Assembly (NCBI RefSeq): GCF_037392515.1
Contig: NC_090290.1
Span: 57,486,753-57,550,752 of the forward strand
From: Haliotis asinina
Lineage: Eukaryota; Mollusca; Gastropoda; Lepetellida; Haliotidae
Direction of reading: 5' to 3'
Length of the DNA: 64,000 nt
Shown here: positions 15,201 through 27,200 of the stretch, piece after piece
Position numbering within the stretch: the stretch's first letter is position 1
How the letters are laid out: each line of letters begins with the position of its first letter
Made by a program: the position numbers and the translations under genes
Notes under the pieces: model-generated
The model's input: only the letters and a program-made list of their open reading frames with translations
Databases searched by the model: none
What the model was told of the DNA's origin: nothing

Positions 15201-18200
15201 CTCCTCCAGTTGACCGGTGCCTAAATTATGTTTATTCCGCTCGGACTTTATTTTTCGCTCAAGATTTTTCTGTAAGATAGAAACATTGACCATATGAATT
15301 ACATTCAAACTGCAGGTCTATCATCTATTAGTATTGGGGGCAAGAAATACCATCCATGATTAGAGCTTGAGAATAATTATAAGAATTAAATGAATGATTT
15401 CAAGTGAAAAAGAGTAGTCTAACAGTACAATCAACATTGTGATACTATTGTTATATGACCCTATTGTTATATGACCCTAGTGTTGTATGACCCTAGTGTT
15501 ATATGATTGTTATATGACCCTATTGTTATATGACCCATATGAACAACAGTATCATAATGTTAACTGTGTGTGATACCAAACTCAGACTCAGTATACCATC
15601 ACTACAGTAACCAGTCCCTGTTTTATCCCCTGAATACTGACACCAGTCAGGGTAACATCACTACAGAGACCAGTCCCTGTTATATCCCCTGAATACTGAC
15701 ACCAGTCAGGGTAGCATGACTACGGTAACCAGTCCCTGTTATATCCCCTGAATACTGACACCAGTCAGGGTAGCATGACTACGGTAACCAGTCCCTGTTA
15801 TATCCCCTGAATACTGAACACCAGTCAGGGTAGCATGACTACAGTAACCAGTCCCTGTTATATCCCCTGAATACTGAACACCAGTCAGGGTAACATGACT
15901 ACGGTAACCAGTCCCTGTTATATCCCCTGAATACTGACACCAGTCAGGGTAACATACTACGGTAACCAGTCCCTGTTATATCCCCTGAATACTGACACCA
16001 GTCAGGGTAACATACTACGGTAACCAGTCCCTGTTATATCCCCTGAATACTGAACACCAGTCAGGGTAACATCAAGCACAGTAGTATAGGGAATAGGGGT
16101 TCTGGACCACTTTCAAGAAATGTCTCTACAACGCCTTATTTACTAAATAAGGCTTTGGTTGGGGCCTTAGCTCTTGCTACTGATTATCCCCTACTACAAA
16201 AAAGTTGGCGGTAATTACTGTGCCTTGGTAGGAGGTAACACTGTGCCGTACGGTACGATCAATAATTCTTCTCTTACAAACCCCCTACCCGGCCCACCCC
16301 TCAAGTAGTACAAGTTAGGTTCGTCGGCTTTCATATCCACTTTATCTATGTTGTAAGTTTTGACTGACCATATAGGATCGGTGGCTCGCTTACGGCTATC
16401 GCCCTCGTGTTCCCCCGGCTGGTATAGATACCTCACTTTGGCGGCCTATGTCATGTTTATATCGATGAAACAGTTTAACGTGAACCGCCTACGATCTCTT
16501 TGGTGTTCATAATAAAGGCTTGCTGGGCTTTTTGTATCCCCTGTTCTATGTACTTTTTTTTCTCGTCCTCGCTGATAGCAGACTTACGAGATTTGGACCG
16601 AATATCTTGTTTCATTCCGTTATATTTTTTGAGTTCAGAGAGGATTGAACGAAACTCCTCTTCTGAGATCTTACTGTCAGAGAGTGCCGTGGAAATTCGC
16701 TCACTCACTGTGTTCAGCTTTGCTTCGGCCAGAACCCTGATCTCGTCGTGTTTCAATGCCTTACGATTAAGTCTGCGTGATACTAACTTAAGCGCCAACC
16801 CTACCAACCCTGTCACCCCAGCCGTTATTTCAATACCTAGCACTATAGGTGCAGCCACGATGGTAGCTAACAACCCAACGCCTGCCGCCCCTAGTCCCAT
16901 GCTGGTTGCCATAAGGGTAGTGTCAGCCCCGTCCACGATATTGAAAGCTCTATTATACTTTTTACATAATGCTTTCCGCGTGTCACGGTCTTGTTCTAGT
17001 TGCCGTTTCACATCACATAACTGCCTCAAGCGGAACCCATCTACGGTATCCAGCGTCTTCACTACTTCCTCTACGACTGGGTACAGGCCCATCCTATAAT
17101 ATATATTTTGAAAAATATTTTAATTGGGTTTCAGTTAATAGTCTATCAATGTATTTGAAGCCTATAAGGAATAGATTATAACTAATGCTAAGAGGTGAGA
17201 GGCCAATAGACTTTTCTGTTGTAATAAAAACCCCAGGGAGGCTTATTAAGCGGTTTATAGGACCCGTGGTATCCCGTTGTATAACAATACGGCAATATTG
17301 ACCTACGTGTTCGTCGAACCAGTGTACTAACACCCCGGGTAAAAATTGACGTCCTTTCGAGGAGTTTTCCTGGTCAAAAAACGTAAAGATGACTTCTATG
17401 ATGATTGTGTAGGGGGAGAATATCTCAAGCTGCCTTTCGTGTAAATACATACTGCTAAATGTTAATTTACTTTCTATTTCAGAAATTAATCCAATTTTTC
17501 CTTCATAAAAATATACCGAGGCTGTTGTTTCATTCCCCCTAATGAAATCCCCGGGCCAGATACCGTTATTCCTAATCTTAGAGATAAACTTCCACCCCTC
17601 TGTTGTTGTGATATAAGGTGAGGCGATTGTTAAGTTGATCAGCCATTTGGGTTCTTTTAAATCTGATAACGACACCCGTCTGTACACGTTGTCTTTGAAG
17701 TGCAGGATGTATAATTCATCTTCCTCACCAGGCTGATCGAATCCCTCCGTATCTCCTAGGTCGTTAAGCGTAGTGTTGGGATGATGACTGGTCATTATTA
17801 TACTATTACGATATAATTTCCAACTGGTTTTCTGATAATAATTCAGGGGTTAACTTCATACCCATGAAGTGTATGTTGTCAGGCAGGAAGATATTGATTA
17901 GTGATATCTTGTTTTCCACGATCACGTTGACCCCCTGCAGACTGGTGTTGGAGCCGACACCCACCCGCACGTAAACGTTGCAAACTTGATACTGGTGTCG
18001 TTTCACCCACCCGAGTTTGATCCCCTTCACGATCTCGACCTCATTCACCGATGGTTCCCCTAGGTAGACTTTGATGATCAATGTTGAGTTTGCCGGTAGA
18101 CTCTCTAGTATCTTGACCACGCCTTCGAATTCAGACACCAACTGCAATTTCACGTTTTGCATGACCGGTTTACTCGATAGCATGTGGGCTGCCATAGTGT

Positions 18201-21200
18201 TGACTGGGTTGACGACTACGCTACGTCTCTGAGTTGGGACGTAAGCCACGAGCAGGGTTCCATTGTTCACGACTTTGTTTAGGTGGTTGTCTTTGTTATC
18301 AGTGAACACGTAGGGGGAGACGAGTCTAATATTGATAAACCAGTTGTTATCGGGTAACAACACCCACTTGTCATCTTCGGTGAAGACGAGCATATATGGC
18401 TTGTTTCGGGCGACGGTAGTGCTCTCAACATCGTCTAAGTCGAACAGTTTACCTCCGAACGATGGGTATATTACCCAATTATTATCACCGGTGTTGACAA
18501 GGGTGTACTTAGTGTTGACTGTTGCTCTTGTGGTATCTACTATATCACTTAGGGTTCCACCGGAGGGGATTTCAACGCGTTTGTAAATGTTGTTTTTCAG
18601 TTGCAAGGCGTACGATTTACCATCTACTCCGGGAGCGTCGAAACCGCGCGTGTCTCCGAGGTCGGAGATCCCGATATTAACGCATTTTTTCACTCCGGGC
18701 CCTTGTGCGCTGGTCATGTTACATGAAGTGTTAAGCTGAGGTATCCTATATTTACAGGATTATGATTTATATCTAACACCGATATTGTCAACTCAGGTAT
18801 GTTGCCCTGGGTTAATCTCTTATACTGCCGTGGTGAAAACGACTCGGTTCTACCGTCGTTGAATTTCTCAGTTTTCACCGGCACTGCTCTCAGTATAGTG
18901 GAAGGGTGACCTCCTTGAATGTTGTACGTTGTGCTCACCTGACCGAGATGAATGTACAGCTCTCGGTACGGTACTAGGTCGGGTAACTTCGTGCCTGTGA
19001 CGGTTGTTGTTGGTTTTATCTCGTCAGGAGACATACCGAGTATCCTAGCTAATGGTCGGCCGAGCCTCAAGGAGGTTCTTCCGTTGTTGATTAACACCAC
19101 TGTACCGTTTGAGTCGTTCATCTTGAGTTCGGCTCCCAGGGGTTTGAAGACCTCGTCGTTTAGAGAGCACACGCTGTAGTAGCCGTCAGTTATCTGGCTG
19201 CGAGTTCCACTGACGAACAGCTTATTGTTGCTGATATTAATGTTAGTCCATTGCGGTAGGTAGGTGATATCGCAGAGTGCGACTTCGAGTTGGCCTGACG
19301 TGTTATCGATCGCGTGCGTCAGCTGAACGGCCTCACCGCTCGTTATTCCTGGAAGTGTTATGTACATATTACGAGATATATTTATTATATAATAGTTTTA
19401 AAATGTATTCCCCTGGTGTGTTGTACCCTAAACTGGACGTAGATTTTTCCCCCATGAAGATCGTGGTTGCTCCTGAGTTGTATTTCAATGCCCAGCTTTT
19501 AGATGTGTTCGATAAGTATAAGCTTTCGGTGACTAACATCAAGGCAGTCCACGCTTGGTTCAACAACCCTATGCAGTTCTGGCAGAATCAATTCAACTTT
19601 GCCGTGTGGTGCGCTACAACGGGGTGTGGTGTGACATTGGCCGACACTCGGCGTGGACCGCTGAGTCAGTCTGTGTTCAAGTTCCACGTGTACTACCAGG
19701 TCAGACGTATCCTTAAAGAGATCAGCGCCCCCCTCCCACAGGACAAAGCGTGGGGCGCAACAAACAACCCGTACGATAGACGGGCCTACGAACGTATTTG
19801 CAATGAATTCGAAATAAACCCGAAGACGGATTGGCGTTTGCCGGGGCCGAACCACGGGTTGGGTATTCCTTATGATGGCGCGCGATCAGTGAAAGAAGTC
19901 AGTGATGATTTACTGAAACGAGATATACTACGCCAGGACTTTGCTTTGTCGAGTAATGAATGGAGGGATGATCGTATGAACTTTAAAGGTGGTGTTGCTT
20001 TCACAGTCCAGAAAGTGGAGCAGTCAACCACAGACGGGTGGAAAATGTTCATGCTGGACACGTCGAAAGGATTCACTCGTGCCGGGGTAGTCAGGTTGAA
20101 CGACTCGATTCGAACGTACGTGTGGGCGCTGTTGGGTGCTCAGTCGATGACGCGTTCCAACATCCTCGGTAAGGGAACTGCTTACGACGCTCAGACACAA
20201 TTCGTTTCCAACGTTGAGGATGCTATCAATTCTCCAGTTGATCTCCCGAGGGCCATCGACCGTTACCAAATACGCCAGATCGAAAGTCAATTACGTGTTC
20301 GGCGTGGGGTTGTACATGGCTCCGGGTGATATGCAACTGAGAATAAAAAAAGTGGTGGGTTATAACAACAAAATAGTCATAGCCACGGCGGACCAAAAAT
20401 TGGGTATCAACCCCGATATTAACACCCCCTATATCCCACACATCCCACCACGTGAAACGGGTATAGTTGCGCCGCCCCCGGAGTCTAAAGTTCATGTGCC
20501 TCCCACACACCCCCATATTCAGGCCTCCAATCACATCGATAGTAAAACAGCCCTAGTGGTTGGTGGGGTAACTTTGGGACTTATTTGGTTAAAGATTTCT
20601 TAGCCGCTACGTACACCAGACCCGCCACGGCGACGATGGCTGCCCACAGGTTTTGACTGAGCCACATGGCAGTTTTAGACAGAGCGCTCAACAACCACGA
20701 GACGATGCTACCCAGGATGCCGGGAAGGGCTTCGGCGGCTTTACCAGCCAGTTTAGCTAGGCCTTCCCCGAGTTTTTTTATCCAGTCTTTAACACCACCG
20801 CCTGTGGGAGTGGGAGTTCCCCCGCCGGCAGGTGTGGGGGTTCCCCCTGTCAGTGACACCACCAGGGTTGATATGATGAAACCCAATGCAGTTAGAATGC
20901 TGGCGATGGTGATCCCTTGCTCCCGGAACAATATCCGAATCCTGTTGGCTAAAGTTGTATCCTCATTCAGTATTCTATCGATTGTTTCCCAAATACGACT
21001 GATCTGGGATCGAAGCTGTTCACGATTCGAGGAAGCGGCTTCCAATCATGTACGTCTCTCGTCTTCTAAATCACGTAGTCGTTCATTGATACGACGCTTC
21101 ATATCATCGTTTTCAGTTTCGTTGAGTTTGGTTTTTTCCCTAGCGATGTGCTCGTCGATTTCGTTCAGTTTCCCCATGTTGTTCACGAGTTCTCCACGCA

Positions 21201-24200
21201 CGCGTTTCACGGCTTCGTCTAAGCCGCGCAGTTCCCTTACCGGAAAGTCAAACCCCGATAACGGTTTGTCCCAGTAGGTGCTCAACAGTTTTTCTATGCT
21301 GTCCGAGGCTTCTGTAGCACGCTGTGGTGTCATTTCATCTCTAGTGGTGAGGTGGGATCTGGTAGCTTGCAGATCTTCAACAACGGCCTTAGGTATTGCA
21401 CCACCGTAATCATTCATGTTTAGATTTTTACGGATAAATTCGACACCATGGCGGCTGGCTAGAGTTGACAAGGCCAGTGGTTTTTTATTGCTCTTGTTAA
21501 AGAGGTCAACCCCTGGGTCAGACTTAAGGCGTAGAACACCCTTTGTATCAATAAAAAAATTCTTATGGTATCGACCCTGTGGTTCAACGTAGTTTTTATC
21601 TCTTCTTAAACTTTCGTAATAATCATTTACCGTTGTTTCCAAGAGTTCTTGGTTCAATGGTGAACTAGTAAATGAGGTCTCCTGCTCATCGAATGCCTGG
21701 GCACTAGCGCCCGGCATCTCCGTCATATCTATGTCTTCATCCATTAGTATTAAAAATATATTTCTTTTATATAACAATGTACGGCAGAAAATTAGATCCT
21801 TTCAGAAGATTGAGAGAGCCATTAGGAGCCAGAGCCGTGCGTCAGTCGGTGACCATCACCAATAATCCCAGCAAGATAGACCAGAATCAAACTCTGCTGG
21901 TTAGATTTCCAAACCTTGGTGAGAATGACCTCATTGTACCAGGCACTGTTCGACTGGCGTTCAATATCACGTTGACTTCCAACAACGACAAACGCGAGCT
22001 AGTGCGGAACGTGGGTCGAGCTATCATCAAGAAAACGACCGTCAAGATCAGCGGTAACGAGGTGCTGAGCATCGACAACAGCGACGTGTTTCACTGCTAC
22101 AAGGATCTCTGGAAAAGCGAGAGAGAACGAGTCAATGATGTGTACCAGGGCATCAGCAAATCAACCCGGGCGCGCATAGGGTATGTCTTCACGACAGACC
22201 AGCAAGACAAGCTATCGGACGGTGAAAAGGCCATCGCTCTAGCATACGGGAATCGATTCTGCGTGCCGCTCGACTTCGAGTTGCTCACGGGACACGCGCC
22301 GTTTTACCAGGCCGCGCTGGGTGATAGGCTCGAATACGAGCTCACGTTTAACGACTATAGCAAAGTAGTGCGTACGCCGAACGGTGATGAGGCCAGTTAT
22401 ACCATAGACAACATCTCTCTGGAGTTCGACATGGTCACTAGCCCGGAGCTGGCCAGGCAGGTTCGAAGCCAGTACTCTGGGAAGATGGCTATCCTGTACG
22501 ATCGCGTACTGAGGCATAGATCAGTTGTGCGAGATAAGAGCGACACTGTGTGGAATATCAACCTGAACGTGCCGGCGCGATCGATGAAAGGTATCCTGGT
22601 CGTACCCGTGGAGGATTACGATCCATTCCGGAGGGACAGCGAGAAGTTTTTTAACCCCGAGATTGAAAAGGTGGAAGTGACTATCGAGGGCGTGCCCAAC
22701 CAGCTGTTCAGTCATGGTATGAGGCCACACCAGCAGTGGGATGAGATAAAAAAGCTACCAGTGGGGGATTATATAACAAAGGACCTGGACCTCGGCTCCG
22801 TGCAGATCGGTGAATACCTGACCACCAAGTACGCCCTATGGTTGGACATGCGATCCACGGATGATGATAAACTGCACGGTAGCGGGCGCCGTATAGATAA
22901 CGGCAGCGAAGGGATAACCATCCAGATTACTAAGAAGGCTCAAACCGCTGGTAAGTTGAAATTATATCTGTACGTTATTATGGAAGCGCAACTTAATATA
23001 GACAATGGGAGATTCGTGCAAGCCATCTACTAGTGGGGGAGACCCCCTGGGGTTACCCACTGACCCACACTGCGCCATAGTGTGCGGGCAGACTGGCTGT
23101 GGGAAGACCGTTTTCGTGTTGGATATGTTGGAGGGTTACTACAAGGATGTGTTCGATAACATCGTTATCATGTGCCCTACTCTGAGCATGAATAAAACGT
23201 ACGCGCGACCTTGGGTGATGACGGACCCGGACGTACACAAAATCGACCCTGGAACACGCCTGCAGGACTGGTTGAAAGCTCTTCACGAAAAATTTAAAGG
23301 GGAACCGACGCTGTTCATACTGGACGACTGCAGCGCTAATCGCGAGATAACAAAAAAGAGAGACATGCTATCGTACCTGGCCTTCTCCGGCCGGCATGCA
23401 AATCACAGCGTCTGGGTGCTAACGCAGAAGTTCAACTCGGTGTTGAAAGACCTCAGGGAGCAGACGCGATGGGTGGCCTTATTTCACTGCAAGGACAGGG
23501 ATTCGTTCGAGGAGTGTTTGAGAGAGAACGATGTGATGAGTAAATTAGAACGGGAACGGGTGAAGAAACAGCTCGCTGAAACTAAACACGCTAAGCTCGT
23601 GCTCAAGACCGACCAACCAGTAGCATATATAGTATGCTAAAGCTAAGCAAAGCTAAGCTAAAGCTAAGCAAAGCTAAGCAAAGCTAAGCAAAGCTATGAT
23701 ATTTGAAGTATTTGTCGTGTGCAACTTAACCTTCATTTCTCTGTGTTTTGTCTGCATCGGGTATTATATAGTTAAAACTAAATCTTGCTTGTTATATTAT
23801 AAGATGGAGTGTGAGGAATTGCTCGAACAATTGTCGTTGGAGGGTTCCCCCACTGGGGGTGTGGGGGATTCCCCCAAGTGAGAGAAACTGGTGGCGTTGG
23901 CTGTTGGCGGCAAAGCCAAACATTACTTTGGAGACTACACTCCGGATAAAATTAACAAAATGCCAGCCGAAGAAATCGATAAGCTGTACGCTAGATACGA
24001 GTCCCGGCTCGGAGCAGAAATGACAAAGACAATAGGATCGGCTATGACCCAGATATACACCGGTATTGTGTCATACTTCTTTCCCATTCCACCAGAGCGC
24101 CGACTTTACCTGTGGGAGGACCTCGAGAAAGACCCTTTTATCGAACACGCCGTGAGCTCTATCAGCTGCGGGCTGTACCACAAATATGGTATGTTGTTGG

Positions 24201-27200
24201 CTCCAGTGACGGCGGCGATTATCACAGCAAAACATTGTCAATTTGAGAGAAAGAATAATAATAATAGTATAGATGGATGCTGCACAGGAACCAGTGAGGG
24301 AAACCCCTCCCGAGGTGACGGTGGAGACCCCTTCACAGGAACCAGTGACCCCAGTGGGGGTACCCCCAACAGTAACCAGACAGAAGAATCCTAAGAGAGT
24401 AGCTGCCGGTAAAAAACGGTGGTGTAACCAACATAAAGTGACCAACCCCCGACTGTTGTTGGCTGTAGGTGTAACTGCTGCCTTGGCTATCTCGTGGTTA
24501 TACGTGGGGGTACCCTCCCACAGTGAGCCACCACCCAACAGTGAGCCCCCCACCCCCACGGTAGACCCGCATATCATGTTATAATTTTAATATTTTATAT
24601 CATATACATAATGTCTGAGGGGAAAACGTTCGTCAACGACGCATACCACGCCACAGTGGTCGCCAGTCTAGCCGTAGGGTACGCTCGGTTGACTAAAATG
24701 GTGCTTAAACAACCAACTATCAAGCTAGATTTCAACCTGCAGGATATGGGTATGCTCATAATGAACCTTGGTATGGCGATGGCCACAAAAGACATCCTAG
24801 TAAAACAAGGAATAATACCTGATAATATAATGAAATAAATATAGGGATGGCCACTATAGCTATGATGGTCGGTGGGGCGTTAGTGAATGCCCTGGCATTT
24901 TCCGGGAGTAATTTCCTCTTCTCGAAACTACGAGATGATCACGCGGCTGAAATACAGGAAGAAAGGAAGCGGCACGATCTCGCTACTGAGAAATTACAAA
25001 GGGCACAGTCCGAGTACGCTAAAAAACGCCTCCAGAGGATCGATTTTATTAACGAACAACTCCAGCGTGAAAACCATGCCGTTCAAACATTCAACGATGT
25101 CGATGAAGCAATGAAAGAATACTACCTACTAACTGGTAAACGATTGGAACCGCTCAATAAACCCACACTCGCTCAGTACTACACACCATCCAAGGGACAA
25201 ATGAATCGTGAACTGGGCTTCATAGTTTTGGGTATAGCAGCTACTGCGTTGGTTGCGAAGCAATTAAACTAAAATACCTATATAAGTAAACATGAGACCC
25301 GCTCCATACCGATGCGAATACATACTTATGGGGAAGACCGAGGCCTGTGGTAGGAAATGCAGGAATCAGGGGTTCTGTTGTTTCCATATGGGAAGTCCTA
25401 ACTACACGTGTTCTGTGTGTGGTATCGGGGTTAAAGGACACTACTGTCTATGTAAAGCTCACGGAGCGAACGTAGTCAGACATCAACTCATCTACGAGAA
25501 TAAAAAAGGCTACATAAAAGAACGTAGGCGACTGCTCAAGATAGCCACTTAAGGGTTACCTCCCCTTACTGTGAACCAATTAGACATTAGTTCTCTTAGG
25601 TGTAAACACGATGTCTACTCTAAGCGAGCTCAAGCGGGTCGCAAAACAGAGAGGTGTGATCGGGTATTCTCGAATGCGGAAGTCAGCATTGTTGAGATTA
25701 CTAGGTTTAGAAGCCCCTCCTACAGTAAAACAATTAAAAGCTCAAGCAAAACAGCTTGGATACACGGGTTATTCAAACCTGGGGAGAGCCGGGTTAACCG
25801 CATTGTTATCACATGCCCCCGTACCCACTGTAAAACAACTGAAAGTCGAGGCACACGATTTGGGTTTAGGCGGGTATTCCCGTATGAGAAAACCACAGCT
25901 TTTAGAATTATTACGACAGAATAGAGCTATTGACCTACAGTTCGTGCGCACTGAGCGCGCTGTAGGCAACTATTTGAGAGGTTGGCGCATGCACGTTGAT
26001 AGAAACATAAACATTACAGATATCAAGCCTCTGATAGCTGATAAGGTCAACCAGGAACTAAATAACCTAAGAAGTATCAAGTTTCAGATCACAGTGAAAA
26101 TGTCGCTCGATAAGCAGGTTGGGAGTACCACTGAGTATGTTCAGCCTTACTTCCGAGGTCAACAAGAGGTCGTCACACATGCAGAGACCATTGACGCATC
26201 AATCGATACCAGTTTTCAGCAGATACGAGAATACCTAGAAAGCTACACACACTTGGGGTCCGGGTGGGCTGTAGATAAAATCGATAATGTCTATCTAGAC
26301 ATATCTAAATACGTGCCGTTCAGAGGCGGGTCATACCTAGCCTTGCCTCCCTACTATAGGAACAAACATGCCATAGTAAACGTTAAGAATAGAGGAAACG
26401 ATTGCCTGAGGTTAGCTATCAGGTCAGCCTTATTTCCAGCTGGCACTCATTCAGATAGGCTTTCTAGCTATCCCCAAGACGATGGGCTCAACTGGGATGG
26501 TATAGATGAACCCACCCCCATATCCCAGATCACTAAAGTAGAAAAACAGAATAATCTGGCTATAAATGTCTTTGGGCACGAAGGTAACACAACAATAGTA
26601 CACAGGGTCAGCCCGGTGAAGGATCGCCAAGTTATCAATATATTCATGATCCAGCGAGGTGAAAAGTATCACTACACATGGATAAAACACTTTAGCAAGC
26701 TGTTGTATGACCAATCAGCATACAAAGGAAAGACCCACTTCTGTGAACGATGTCTACATGGCTTCACCCGAGCTGATTTATTAGAATCCCACCGGGATGA
26801 TTGTCAAGGTGTGGGGCAGACGGCCATACGAGTCGACATGCCTAAGGAAGGTGAAAATATCCTAAAATTCAGTAACCACAAGAACCAAATGTCTGTACCT
26901 TATATTATATACGCCGACTTCGAAGCCTTAGTGGCTGCCGCCGGCGAGGCTCCCAGTGGTAGCTTCACCCACAAGACACAAGAGCATAAAGCCTGTTCGT
27001 TTGGATACATTGTCGTCCGTTGTGACGGGGAAACGAAAGCCCCGGTAGTGTATAGGGGGCCTGACGCGGCTGAAAGGTTTCTAAAGTGTTTGCAGGAGGA
27101 AGAAAAAATTATTAGGAATGCATTGTATAGAATCGCTCCCATGCGTATGACCCAAGTCGACAGGCTAGCTCACGCTAGTAGCACTAACTGTCACGTGTGC

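Larger units (their letters stand above)
16080..16437 (+). repeat. Left terminal inverted repeat of the Polinton (358 bp)
   Basis: I see no mismatch to the complement of 30021-30378 by eye. The outer 135 bp is non-coding and holds a hairpin; the inner 222 bp is a copy of the integrase C-terminal coding sequence. Beyond 16437 the two arms diverge abruptly. Confidence 0.93.

Noticed and set aside
16500..17099. Long plus-strand open frame opposite the 205-aa Polinton protein
   Set aside because: It is the antisense shadow of 16475-17092: Ser/Phe-rich with no domain, and the minus frame has the family features and start context.
19277..19402. N-terminal extension of the 308-aa protein
   Set aside because: It begins at a GTG, overlaps the opposite gene's start and crosses the AT-rich promoter gap; ATG 19403 is the natural start.
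20666..21277. Plus-strand frame of about 200 codons
   Set aside because: Antisense of the split membrane-active protein; Ser/Arg-rich with no features.
23696..23803. Hydrophobic leader (MIFEVFVVCNLTF...) in frame with the gene at 23804
   Set aside because: It spans TATA-like sequence and arises from the tandem repeat; the ATG at 23804 follows the promoter-like stretch and fits the family start. A signal-anchor extension is not excluded.
24071..24577. Minus-strand frame of 168 codons
   Set aside because: Gly/Thr-rich antisense of two supported plus-strand genes; low-complexity DNA keeps it open.
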